A stretch of DNA of 45,404 bases. Origin: Rhodospirillaceae bacterium. GTDB taxonomy: Bacteria; Pseudomonadota; Alphaproteobacteria; Rhodospirillales; Rhodospirillaceae. The first letter of the stretch is position 1. Every line of letters starts with the position of its first letter. The stretch spans positions 1 to 45,404 of the forward strand of contig NSIP01000017.1 of NCBI GenBank assembly GCA_002737725.1, read 5' to 3'. This document shows, in pieces, positions 25,439 through 34,000 of this stretch. The notes below the pieces were generated by a model. The model was not told the origin of the DNA. It ran no database searches and saw nothing but the letters and a program-made list of their open reading frames with translations. Made by a program: the position numbers and the translations under genes.

Positions 25439-26826
25439 ACCCATCGCGCAGGAATTTTTTCTGGTCGTCGTTGACGGGCATGGCATCTGGTCTGGGCGCG
25501 GCGCTGATCGGCCGACAAGCCGCCGCGCAAGAACCAGCCAGCGCGCCTCAAGCACCGCCAGCTTCGTCGGCTAAGGGCTATGTGCCCGTGCATACTCTGA
25601 ATGGCGTGACGTTGCCCTTTGTGATGAGAGATGGCGTGAAGGAGTTTCACCTCACGGCTGAAGAAATTGATCACGAGTTCGCCCCTGGTATGACCGCGAA
25701 GTGCTGGGGTTATAACGGCCGCACGCCCGGCCCGACGATTGAGGCAGTTGAAGGCGACCGTGTGCGAATTTTGGTGACAAACAACTTGCCAGAACACACG
25801 ACGATCCACTGGCATGGGCTGCTGCTGCCCAGCGGCATGGATGGTGTCGGCGGCTTAAGCCAACCCCACATTCAACCCGGCGAAACTTTTGCGTATGAAT
25901 TTACGCTGCAGCAGCATGGGACACATATGTACCACCCCCACGCCGATGAAATGGTGCAACTGGCTGTCGGCATGATGGGTATGTTCGTCATTCACCCCAA
26001 GCAGCCCGAGGCCAAGCCCGTGGATCGGGACTTTGTGTTTATGATTCATAACTGGGCCGTACACCCGGGAACCTATCGGCCCGATCCTTCAGTCATGCAA
26101 GATTTCGATGTGTGGACTTTCAACAGCAAGGCGTTTCCCGCCATTGAGCACCTTGCCGCGCGCACCGGCGAGCGCATTCGAATCCGCATGGGTAATTTAT
26201 CCATGTGGAATCACCCCATCCATTTGCATGGACACCAATTTGTCGTAACCGGCGGCGACGGCGGACGCTGGCCCGAAGCACAGTGGCGCTCGGACACCAC
26301 CGAGATTGTCGGCGTTGGCCAATGTCGAGCCATTGAGTTCGTGGGTATCGCTGGGGATTGGGCCATACACTGCCATATGTCGCATCACACCATGAACGCG
26401 ATGGGGCATGAAATTCCCAACACACTTGGCGTTGATCAATCAGCCATGGCGCAAAAAATTTCGGCGTTGTTGCCAGGCTACATGGCCATGGGCGAAAGCG
26501 GTATGGCCGAACACCAAGATCACAGCGGCCACATGCCCGGCCCCAAAAACACGCTGCCGATGATGATGGGACGCGGGCCTTTCGGGAACCTTGAAATGGG
26601 CGGCATGTTTACAGTGGTTAAAATCCGCGATGACCAGGCCACAGGAGATTTCAGCGATCCGGGTTGGTTTAAAAACCCAAAGGGTACAGTGGCTTACCGC
26701 GTTGCGGGGCCTGCCCGATCTAAACCGGCCGTTGATCATAGCACCATGGACCACAGCAAAATGGACCACAGCACCATGGACCACAGCAAAATGGACCACA
26801 GTAAAATGGACCATTCGCAGAACTGA
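25435..26826 (+). CDS. two-domain multicopper oxidase with Tat signal
   Basis: 463-residue periplasmic oxidase that should use four copper ions to oxidise a substrate, probably Cu(I), and reduce oxygen to water. The start MNPSRRNFFW is a twin-arginine signal ending near AAAQ. Copper motifs: HWHG (H125, H127) and HMYHPH in the first cupredoxin domain; HPIHLHG (260-266) and HCHMSHHTMNAM (from H312, with Cys313 and axial Met323) in the second. No middle domain is present, so it is a two-domain type with the T1 site in domain 2, smaller than CopA/CueO. The tail (residues about 345-463) is rich in His, Met and Asp and ends in five DHSxM repeats that could hold copper. Overlaps the TolC-family gene by four bases. 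Confidence 0.92.
   Translation: MNPSRRNFFWSSLTGMASGLGAALIGRQAAAQEPASAPQAPPASSAKGYVPVHTLNGVTLPFVMRDGVKEFHLTAEEIDHEFAPGMTAKCWGYNGRTPGPTIEAVEGDRVRILVTNNLPEHTTIHWHGLLLPSGMDGVGGLSQPHIQPGETFAYEFTLQQHGTHMYHPHADEMVQLAVGMMGMFVIHPKQPEAKPVDRDFVFMIHNWAVHPGTYRPDPSVMQDFDVWTFNSKAFPAIEHLAARTGERIRIRMGNLSMWNHPIHLHGHQFVVTGGDGGRWPEAQWRSDTTEIVGVGQCRAIEFVGIAGDWAIHCHMSHHTMNAMGHEIPNTLGVDQSAMAQKISALLPGYMAMGESGMAEHQDHSGHMPGPKNTLPMMMGRGPFGNLEMGGMFTVVKIRDDQATGDFSDPGWFKNPKGTVAYRVAGPARSKPAVDHSTMDHSKMDHSTMDHSKMDHSKMDHSQN
26734..26823 (+). repeat. 15-bp tandem repeats coding for DHS(T/K)M
   Basis: Five complete 15-base units (GAC-CAC-AGC-AAA/ACC-ATG) and a sixth partial one at the 3' end of the oxidase gene. Units 2-5 are nearly identical at DNA level, which points to recent slippage or duplication. 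Copy number may vary between strains and with it the His/Met content of the tail. Confidence 0.9.
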
Positions 26827-26909
26827 GCAGAGCCAATGGGCAAGTCAAACCCAGACACAAAGCGTTACAGAAAAGATTGCTGAATCGAACCTAAAGAGTC
26901 GCGTTCATC

Positions 26910-26948
26910 CGGCCTGAACGTTATTATTGGAGCTAGATGGCCGTTTTT
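26910..26948 (+). terminator. possible weak terminator after the oxidase gene
   Basis: CGGCC (26910-26914) can pair with GGCCG (26939-26943), followed directly by five T. The stem is short and the 24-base loop large, so this is only a candidate. Confidence 0.25.
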
Positions 26949-27012
26949 GTATTGCGCGCGTTTAAGCAGATTGTTGTTTGCCATTCACCGGACAAAACAG
27001 GGAGAATCGTCC

Positions 27013-27663
27013 ATGAAGAAGCTACTACTCACAACCGTTGCCGCCGGGATCTGCGGATTATTTGCTACTAGCGCCTCGGCGCACAACACGCTGACCTCGA
27101 TGGAAGGCTACGCAGGGTATGTGACCGATTTTGAAATGCGCGTCACGCACGGCTGCAAAGGCAGCCCGGTGAAAGAAGTGCGTGTCAAGATTCCCGAAGG
27201 CGTGCTGCGCGTCTCGGTCGGCGCCAACCGCGACTGGAAAACCGAAGTTAAAATGCGCAAACTCGACAAGCCGGTTCCAGGCGAAGGCGGCAATATGATC
27301 ACCGAAACCGTCGATCAAATTACCTGGAAAGATCCGGTCAGCCCGATCCCCGCTGGTGGCGTATTCGAAGGCCTGAAGTTCCGCGGCGCTCTGCCGAAAG
27401 AAGAAAATAAGATCATTTTCTTCCCAACCATCAACGTTTGCGAAACAGGCGATGACAAATACGTGGACTTGCCCAAAGAAGAACTGAAAGTCGGCGCGCC
27501 CGATTTCAAGAAGAAGCTGTGGGAATTCATGAGCGCGACACCTGGACCAGCGCCGTTCTTGATCACCACGAAGGCCTCCAAGGCTCAGTATCCTTGGGAA
27601 CCCATGGAAGTGCCGAAACCCAAAGCCGACGCTGGCACACAGCAAAAAGCTGCGGCGAACTAA
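27013..27663 (+). CDS. YcnI family (DUF1775) copper-binding protein
   Basis: 216-residue secreted protein. The signal peptide ends at ASA (residue 23), leaving His24 as the new N-terminus (HNTL). In YcnI of Bacillus an N-terminal His with a nearby acidic residue and Trp bind Cu(II), and the protein is coexpressed with the copper importer YcnJ. Other features: MRVTHGC (His46, Cys48), IPEGV, and ITWKDP in the immunoglobulin-like DUF1775 core. Unlike Bacillus YcnI there is no C-terminal membrane anchor; it ends in a Lys/Ala-rich tail. GGGAGA precedes ATG 27013. It is followed by a strong terminator hairpin and then the CopC-CopD fusion gene, which is the same functional pair as ycnI-ycnJ. Confidence 0.9.
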   Translation: MKKLLLTTVAAGICGLFATSASAHNTLTSMEGYAGYVTDFEMRVTHGCKGSPVKEVRVKIPEGVLRVSVGANRDWKTEVKMRKLDKPVPGEGGNMITETVDQITWKDPVSPIPAGGVFEGLKFRGALPKEENKIIFFPTINVCETGDDKYVDLPKEELKVGAPDFKKKLWEFMSATPGPAPFLITTKASKAQYPWEPMEVPKPKADAGTQQKAAAN

Positions 27664-27680
27664 CAACCGCTTGACGAGGT

Positions 27681-27710
27681 GGCGGGGCGGGCAACCGCTC
27701 CGCCGTTTCT
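27681..27710 (+). terminator. strong hairpin with GCAA tetraloop between ycnI-like and copCD-like genes
   Basis: GGCGGGGCGG pairs with CCGCTCCGCC (one G-U pair in ten) around a GCAA tetraloop, the stable GNRA class, followed by GTTTCT. It has the form of a rho-independent terminator, although its U-run is short, so partial read-through is likely. It would set the YcnI-like gene's expression above that of the downstream genes. Confidence 0.75.
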
Positions 27711-27751
27711 ATATCTTGAACTTAAAATCTGACTATTTCTTGGGGACGGCC

Positions 27752-29389
27752 ATGATCCGAATTTCGACTCTCATTCGCCTGCTTGCCGTTCTTGTGACCA
27801 TCGGCGTCTCTCAGACAGCCTTTGCCCACGCCGTCTTGTTGGGTTCGACACCCAAAGCCGGTGAAATGCTGGCGGACTCACCCAAGGAACTCACACTAAA
27901 TTTTAATGAAGAGGTCGGACCGATTTTCTTCAAGGTCCTCGACAAAACCGGCAAGGAAGTTGGCAAGCCCGGCGAAATCAGGCCCGATGGGAATAACTTG
28001 CATCTGCCGCTGGGTGAAACCCTGGCCAACGGCACTTATGTTCTGACCTACCGCGTCATTTCTGCCGACACCCATCCGGTTGGCACAACGTTTGGATTTT
28101 CTGTCGGCGAGCCCATGGCTGATATGTCCCAGATGAGCCAAAGCGCCGCGGAAAGCAGCACACCATGGACCTATGCCGTGGCTGCAAACCGCTGGGTGCT
28201 TTACGCCACTATGCTGCTGGCCGCTGGCTCGGCCTTATTTACGCTTCTTATTCCAACGCCAGCAGGTGTTGGCGCAGCAACGTTTAGCCTGGGTCGCACA
28301 TCGGCGATCATCGCCTCCGTCGCATATCTTCTGGCCATCGGAATCGGCGGGGCCGAGATGCTGATGGGCGGGGCAACCGCACTGTTATCGGTTGACGCAT
28401 GGTCGCGCGGAGTAGGCAGCACATTGACCCCCAGCGCCGTCATCGGTGTTCCGGCCATGCTGGTCCTGATTTACGCCTTTGGGCAAGGCGCTGACAAACC
28501 CAAGACCGGCGCGTTGACCGTCGGCGCAGTTGCAGCTATCGGCAGCTTCCTGGTCACCGGCCATGCGGCCACGGCGGCGCCGGTTTGGCTTATGGCGACC
28601 GTTGTGGCCATACACCTATTCGGTGCGTCATTTTGGTTTGGTGCGCTGTATCCTCTGTTCAAAACGGCAGGCACCACCGACGCCACGCAAGCTGGCGTGG
28701 TGATGACCAAATTCTCAGTGTGGGCGATGTTCAGCGTTGGCCTCATTATTCTCAGCGGTTTGGCGATCTCTTTCGTGCAAGTGGAAAGCCCATCAAAGCT
28801 GTTGGGCAACGCCTATGGCGCTGGCCTTATTCGCAAGTTGGTGCTCGTCGCCATCATTCTCGGATTAGCGGCCTACAATAAACTCGTGCTGACACCTGCG
28901 CTTGAGAAGGGTGACGCAACGGCATCGCACCGCATCCGCCGCACCATACGTATCGAGATCGTGGTTTATGTCCTGATTCTGGGCGCGGCGATGTCACTGA
29001 CCCTGACGACACCACCGCGCGCCATTATGGCGCCGGGTGCGGGCGGCATGGCGATGATGAATGAGGGATTTAAGGCGACCGTGCAAGCCAATGGATATAC
29101 GGTCGATCTCGACATCACGCCTGCAAAAGCCGGCGAGAACATGATCATGGCGACCATCAAAGACAAGGACGGCCAGGTGATCTCGACGCTGGCTGATCTT
29201 GAGATCACGGGGAACTTACCCGCAGCCGGAATCTCCGATGTGTTTGTCAAAGGCCAAAACACCGGCAATGGGATGTGGCATTTCATGTTCAAAGAAATGA
29301 TCATCCCCGGTGACTGGAAATTGAAAGTCGACGCGTTCATCAACGACTTTGATAAGGTCTCATTCGAAACCACAGTCCCAATCAAGTAA
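27752..29389 (+). CDS. CopC-CopD fusion (YcnJ-like) with C-terminal YtkA-like domain
   Basis: 545 residues. A signal peptide ends at AFA (residue 25), making His26 the first residue of the CopC domain. That domain also has the Asp106-x-His108 pair in SADTHPVG; these are the Cu(II) ligands of CopC. About eight transmembrane helices follow (residues about 145-440), matching CopD, which is thought to move copper across the inner membrane. The last 110 residues form a periplasmic YtkA-like beta domain, less usual in this fusion. This domain order gives a single protein for capture and import, as in YcnJ. GGGGAC precedes ATG 27752. A gap of 19 bases separates it from the first ABC permease gene. 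Confidence 0.9.
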   Translation: MIRISTLIRLLAVLVTIGVSQTAFAHAVLLGSTPKAGEMLADSPKELTLNFNEEVGPIFFKVLDKTGKEVGKPGEIRPDGNNLHLPLGETLANGTYVLTYRVISADTHPVGTTFGFSVGEPMADMSQMSQSAAESSTPWTYAVAANRWVLYATMLLAAGSALFTLLIPTPAGVGAATFSLGRTSAIIASVAYLLAIGIGGAEMLMGGATALLSVDAWSRGVGSTLTPSAVIGVPAMLVLIYAFGQGADKPKTGALTVGAVAAIGSFLVTGHAATAAPVWLMATVVAIHLFGASFWFGALYPLFKTAGTTDATQAGVVMTKFSVWAMFSVGLIILSGLAISFVQVESPSKLLGNAYGAGLIRKLVLVAIILGLAAYNKLVLTPALEKGDATASHRIRRTIRIEIVVYVLILGAAMSLTLTTPPRAIMAPGAGGMAMMNEGFKATVQANGYTVDLDITPAKAGENMIMATIKDKDGQVISTLADLEITGNLPAAGISDVFVKGQNTGNGMWHFMFKEMIIPGDWKLKVDAFINDFDKVSFETTVPIK

Positions 29390-29408
29390 GTGGCCAGCAG
29401 AAGAACGC

Positions 29409-30824
29409 ATGATCCTCTCTATTGCAAAAAAGGAACTAACGTCGGCTTTGCGTGATGGTCGCGTCATGTGGTCAGCTGCTATTTTCGCAGTCATGCTCAT
29501 CGCATCGCTGGGGTCAGCCGCACAACGCTACGCTGACATTTCCAGCGAACGCGCCGCCGCGCAAGAAATCGTCAACGCGCAGTGGCAAAATCAGGGCGAA
29601 AAGAACCCTCACGCTGCCGCACATTATGGCGTCTATGCGTTCAAGGCTGTCACGCCGCTGTCGTTCTTCGATACCGGCGTGTCTAGCTTCACTGGCGTGT
29701 CGATCTGGCTTGAGGCCCACAAGCAAAACATGGCCGAGGGCGAACCCGCACGAGATGCGACCGCCATCGCGCGCTTTGGCGAGCTGACTGGCGCGTTTAC
29801 TTTGCAAATGCTGCTTCCGTTGTTGGTTATTCTGCTAGCGTTTGCCTCCTTTGCAGGCGAGCGCGAACAAGGCACCTTGCGCCAAGTCTTGGCGATGGGC
29901 GTTTCACCCATTCGGCTTTACTTTGGCAAGGCTTTGGGCGCGGCGACTGCGGCGGGTTTATTTGTCATCCCTGTCTTTGTGTTAGGCCTGATTGGGCTTC
30001 TGCTCGTTCCTGGCGGCGTTGCGTTTCTCGGCCATGCTCTGGTCGTGGTGGCCGTCTACATCGTTTACGCCGCAATCTTTCTGTTCCTCACCCTTGCTGT
30101 ATCGGCTGCCGCAGATTCGTCGCGCACAGCATTGGTGGTGATGGTTGCATTTTGGGCCGTCTCCAGCGTGGCCTTGCCCAAGGCCGCCGCAGATGCCTCG
30201 CGCCTGATCTATGACACACCAACCTCTGTCGCATTTCAAAAAGCGATTGCGGCAGACCTGGAAAACGGTATGGGCGGAAAATCGCTCGATGCCATTGTGG
30301 CCGAGCGCAAAGAGCAAATGCTGAAGCTTTATAAAGTCGATAGCATTGAAAAAATGCCGATTAATTTCCAAGGTGTTGTGCTGGGCCTGCAAGAGCAACT
30401 GAGCAACGCAGTGTTCGATAAAAATTATGGCCAACTCTACGCTGCGCTGAACCAACAGAAAGGCGTATTTGAAACCTTTAGCGTGCTCTCGCCGCGTTTG
30501 GCCGTACAGATGGCGTCCATGGAGCTCTCGGAAACCTCGCTTGGTAATCATATCGCGTTCACCGCTCAGGCCGAGACGTACCGGCGCAACATGATCGACA
30601 CGATGAACAAAGCCCTGACGATGAACTCAACCGGAGCAAACCCCGAATATCGTGCGGGGCCTGAGCTGTGGGCCAAGGTTGGTGTTTTTGATTATACCCA
30701 CCCCCCCTTAACCCAGCTTCTCTCGGTGTTGGGACCCAGCTTCATGGTGATGTTCCTGTGGCTGGCGGCCTCGATCGTGGCTGGCCTTTTAGCTGCGCGT
30801 AAACTTAAGGCACTGGCGGCATAG
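29409..30824 (+). CDS. ABC-2 type permease, DUF3526 group (1)
   Basis: 471-residue membrane protein of the ABC-2/NosY-like type. A transmembrane helix near residues 20-40 is followed by a large periplasmic loop (about 40-140). Five more helices follow, including the cluster LLPLLVILLAFASFAGEREQGTLRQVL with the E-R-E-x-G coupling segment typical of these permeases. A second large soluble loop (about 285-430) precedes a final helix. It would need an ABC ATPase to work; none is found next to it. It is 7 bases from the second permease gene and so probably forms a heterodimer with it. ATG 29409 was chosen over an in-frame start inside the CopCD gene. Confidence 0.85.
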   Translation: MILSIAKKELTSALRDGRVMWSAAIFAVMLIASLGSAAQRYADISSERAAAQEIVNAQWQNQGEKNPHAAAHYGVYAFKAVTPLSFFDTGVSSFTGVSIWLEAHKQNMAEGEPARDATAIARFGELTGAFTLQMLLPLLVILLAFASFAGEREQGTLRQVLAMGVSPIRLYFGKALGAATAAGLFVIPVFVLGLIGLLLVPGGVAFLGHALVVVAVYIVYAAIFLFLTLAVSAAADSSRTALVVMVAFWAVSSVALPKAAADASRLIYDTPTSVAFQKAIAADLENGMGGKSLDAIVAERKEQMLKLYKVDSIEKMPINFQGVVLGLQEQLSNAVFDKNYGQLYAALNQQKGVFETFSVLSPRLAVQMASMELSETSLGNHIAFTAQAETYRRNMIDTMNKALTMNSTGANPEYRAGPELWAKVGVFDYTHPPLTQLLSVLGPSFMVMFLWLAASIVAGLLAARKLKALAA

Positions 30825-30831
30825 CGCGCAC

Positions 30832-32256
30832 ATGTTCAATATTATTTTTAACCAAGAACTTCGTGTCCTTTCAACCAATCAAACCTGGTGGGGGGTTTTA
30901 AGCCTGCTTGTTATTCTGACGGTCTTGGCCGCACTGAACGGCAATGCCCGTTTCGAGCAGATGACGACGGCGGCGGCGAAACTGAACCAAGATGAAGTGA
31001 TCACACAAACGGCTTTGCAAGCAGGCGCGCAACGCTATGACAGCAACCCCGTCGGCGATCCTCCAGCCGTAACGAGCCCAGGAAATGTGGGTTTATCCCT
31101 TCTCGGGCACTACGCTGTCATGCGCCACGACGTGCTAGCACCGCTGTCGGTCGGCCAAACTGACGTGCAGCCTTACTATTACCGCGTCACCGCACACCCC
31201 AGTCATACGTTCTTTAGCGCATCCGAGATTCAAAACCCGCTGACGCAAATGACCGGCAGCTTCGACGTTGCCTTCGTGATGATCTTTGTGCTGCCGATTC
31301 TGATTATCGCGATCAGTTTTGATTTGATGTCGCGAGAGAAGGAGGGCGGCATGTTGGGGCTCATTGCCGCCCAAGGCGTGTCGTTGCGCACGCTCATCTT
31401 GGCCAAGGTTGCGGCCAGGGCCCTGATTTTGCTCGTCGTACTGTTGGCGCTTACGGCGCTTGCTGCATTTCTGGCTGGTGCCGATTTAACGCAAGCCCAA
31501 ACCTTCAATACTGTTGCGCTGTGGTTCGCCGTGGTCGTGGGGTATGCGGCATTTTGGTTTGCGCTGGCTTTTTTGATCAATGCCCTCAGTTGGCCGTCGG
31601 TGACCAACGGCGTAGTGCTGGCCAATTTGTGGCTGCTGTTTGTTGTGGTGCTGCCATCCATCGTCAACGTGATCGCAGGTACGCTCTATCCCGCACCGTC
31701 GCGCGTGCATTTGACGACTGAAATGCGCGAAGCCACCGAGGAAGCCGACAAAGCCGCCGCAGCCTCACGCGAGGCCTATCTGTTCGATCATCCCGAGTTG
31801 GCCGGCGCGGGCGGCAATATGGATGGCTTTTATGTCCAGGTCTTAGCTACCGATGCGGCCGTTGAGAAAGTCGTGACCCCCATCATGGCGCAGTTCGCTG
31901 AACAGGCTGGCAAGCGCGAAGGCGTGGTTGACTTTCTGCAATACACGTCGCCCGCCATCGCCGCCCAACAAGCCCTCAACGCTCTGGTGGGAACCGGCAA
32001 CTCACACTTCGAGGATTTCACGTCGCAAGTTGAACGGTTCCATGGCAACTGGCGCGGATTTTTTGTCGGCAAGATCGTCAAGGGCGAACGCATGGCGACG
32101 GCCGATTTTGATGCCATTCCAAAATTTGAGTATGCTGCGCCTGACGCCACTTTCACACGTCAAACTGCCTACAGCCCCTTAATGTTTCTGGGCCTTGCTG
32201 TGATCGTCTTGATTGGTTGGGCTGGGCGTCGTTATGCACGCTACCCGATCGTATAG
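30832..32256 (+). CDS. ABC-2 type permease, DUF3526 group (2)
   Basis: 474-residue paralogue of the upstream permease, with the same layout: helix near residues 17-35, periplasmic loop (about 40-140), helices near 145-165, 185-210, 220-245 and 260-285 with SREKEGGMLGLI as coupling segment, a second soluble loop to about 445 and a final helix. DUF3526 permeases usually come in adjacent pairs, as here, next to an ATPase gene and often an outer-membrane receptor; the ATPase is missing in this window. What is transported is not known; the surrounding genes suggest copper or a copper-linked substrate, which is inference. It starts 7 bases after the first permease. Confidence 0.85.
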   Translation: MFNIIFNQELRVLSTNQTWWGVLSLLVILTVLAALNGNARFEQMTTAAAKLNQDEVITQTALQAGAQRYDSNPVGDPPAVTSPGNVGLSLLGHYAVMRHDVLAPLSVGQTDVQPYYYRVTAHPSHTFFSASEIQNPLTQMTGSFDVAFVMIFVLPILIIAISFDLMSREKEGGMLGLIAAQGVSLRTLILAKVAARALILLVVLLALTALAAFLAGADLTQAQTFNTVALWFAVVVGYAAFWFALAFLINALSWPSVTNGVVLANLWLLFVVVLPSIVNVIAGTLYPAPSRVHLTTEMREATEEADKAAAASREAYLFDHPELAGAGGNMDGFYVQVLATDAAVEKVVTPIMAQFAEQAGKREGVVDFLQYTSPAIAAQQALNALVGTGNSHFEDFTSQVERFHGNWRGFFVGKIVKGERMATADFDAIPKFEYAAPDATFTRQTAYSPLMFLGLAVIVLIGWAGRRYARYPIV

Positions 32257-32287
32257 CTTCAGTATTCAGCGACTATAGGAGCCAGCA

Positions 32288-33196
32288 ATGGCCTCAGCGT
32301 TCTCACGTCGTACCGCACTGGCCACTGCCGCGGTGGCCAGTGCGCTGCCTTTGACTGCAAAGGCTGCAACCAAGCGCAGCAAGATCGATTTCACCAAGCC
32401 AGAAGACAGCCTCTATGCCGTCGTCAAGTTGCGCGGCGATCTGTCGGGCAAGCGCGTTTTGCAATGGTACACAGGTACCTTGAGCTTGGTGGTGCCAGGC
32501 AAACTGCCCACGCCCGTCTGCCGCTATCAGGGTATTATCCGCACCAATTGGGTGCCGCAGCCCGACGGAAGCTATTCCTACCGCACGTTTGATTTAGGAT
32601 TTTTCGGTAATCTCGAAACGGGAGAGTACGTTGAGAAAGTCACTAACCCCCTCACGGGTGAGATTGTGGAACCCACACAGGTCCGCGACGGCCCGATTTC
32701 GAGTATTTACTCGGTCAATGGCGCTTTTCCCAACGGTGCCAAACCCGACTTCAGCAAAAAACTCAATTTGCCGTGGATCGTCTCGGGCAACGATGTTTGG
32801 TATTCGGCCAGCTTCGGTTTCGAGTTCGCCAATGTTTTGCCACCCGCGCAGTACCCAAAACTCTCGAGCACTGACAAGGTGGTGCAGCGTAGTCAATTCA
32901 CCTACAAGGGCCGACTGTCGGAGTTAGAGGACGAGAGCCTGACCAGCGCGCCGATGGAAACGATTATGGTGGTCACCTCCACCATTCATCCGTGGTTGAT
33001 GATGGGCCAAATGCCTGGCATGCAGCAGATCCAGACTTTTTCGCACAAGATCGCGAAGGTCGAAGACTCATCAAGGGAGATGCAGGAATTCCTGGCCAGA
33101 GTGATGCCCGATTATCTGGATAAAGAGACGCCGTTCGAGGGCGCCGGGAATTCTTTTGAGGCCTACAAGCGCCAGCGCATCGACAAACAAGGCTAA
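32288..33196 (+). CDS. DUF1838 family Tat-exported protein
   Basis: 302-residue protein with a twin-arginine signal (FSRRTALATAAVAS, cleavage likely at TAKA-A near residue 26). The mature part is beta-rich with many Tyr and Trp residues and matches the DUF1838 family, which has no assigned function. YRTFDLGFFGNLETGEYVEKVTNPLTGE is the most typical segment. TAGGAGCC lies just before ATG 32288. It follows the second permease on the same strand after 31 bp and may be part of the same transcript. It ends 3 bp before the convergent kefB remnant. Some DUF1838 proteins occur next to aromatic- or steroid-related genes, which is only context. Confidence 0.85.
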   Translation: MASAFSRRTALATAAVASALPLTAKAATKRSKIDFTKPEDSLYAVVKLRGDLSGKRVLQWYTGTLSLVVPGKLPTPVCRYQGIIRTNWVPQPDGSYSYRTFDLGFFGNLETGEYVEKVTNPLTGEIVEPTQVRDGPISSIYSVNGAFPNGAKPDFSKKLNLPWIVSGNDVWYSASFGFEFANVLPPAQYPKLSSTDKVVQRSQFTYKGRLSELEDESLTSAPMETIMVVTSTIHPWLMMGQMPGMQQIQTFSHKIAKVEDSSREMQEFLARVMPDYLDKETPFEGAGNSFEAYKRQRIDKQG

Positions 33197-33199
33197 GCT

Positions 33200-33975
33200 T
33201 CATCCAAACAGGAAATGCCGCCCCTCAACGATGGGTGTTCCCGTTTTACCGGTCACCTCGACGGCATCGCGCTCGAACATTTTTTCTAGCTCTTTATTAC
33301 CGACCTTGGCCAGGTCTTGTATTTTCTCGATGTCATTGTGATGCGTGTAGTGTTCAAAAAAGTCGACGCTAATCGTGCTCACGGAAGGCCCGCATGGTGC
33401 GCTCCGCTTCAGGGCGGGCCATCCCTAAACCCACTAACATGTCGCGCGCCAGATCCAAGGCCGAGAGGAACGTTTCGCGCTGAATGGGAGTGATGCCTAG
33501 ATCCGTCAGGCGATAAGCATGTTGACGGTTGCGGGCTCGCGCAAAAATATTGAGGTGCGGAAAATGTTTGATCACAGTCGCGGCGGTGCGAATTGAGGCC
33601 TCAACATCATCGAGCGCCAAAATGAAGATCTTGGCCGTATCCGCCTTGGCCGCGCGCAGAAGGTCGACGCGCGAGGCATCGCCGTAATGTACTTTATTCC
33701 CAAAGCGCTTAATAAAATCGACCTGATCAGAGCTGATATCGAGTGATGTAAAGTGGATTTTACGCGCCGCCAGAACCCGGCCGAAAATTTGCCCGAACCG
33801 ACCTAAGCCCGCAATGATGACGGGGCTTTCGTCATCTGGCATCTTTTCGTAAATGGCCTCTTTGCGCGGCGTCAGCCGCTTCGTGAGCCAGTCATTGATA
33901 AGTGCAAACAGAGGGGGGCAGGCCCATCGACAAGCTGACCACAAGGACGAGGAGCTCATTTTGTGACGTCGTCAT
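33200..33975 (-). pseudogene. remnant of a KefB/KefC-type K+/H+ antiporter
   Basis: Only the end of the membrane part (VVSLSMGLPP, PLFALINDW) and the cytoplasmic TrkA-N/RCK domain are left; the antiporter's first 350 or so residues are missing. The RCK domain is clear: IIAGLGRFGQIFGRVL with the NAD loop, then SLDISSDQVDFIKRFG and HYGDASRVDLLRAA. Lesions: a frame change in a run of six C near 33913-33918, an in-frame TAG at 33370-33372 after FREHD, and one extra T in a run of six T near 33357-33362, after which FEHYTHHNDIEK continues to the stop at 33200. Upstream, the sequence turns directly into the AT-rich operator region of the Lrp gene. Confidence 0.8.
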
Positions 33976-34000
33976 TAGGTCGAGCCGAGAAGCGTATTTC

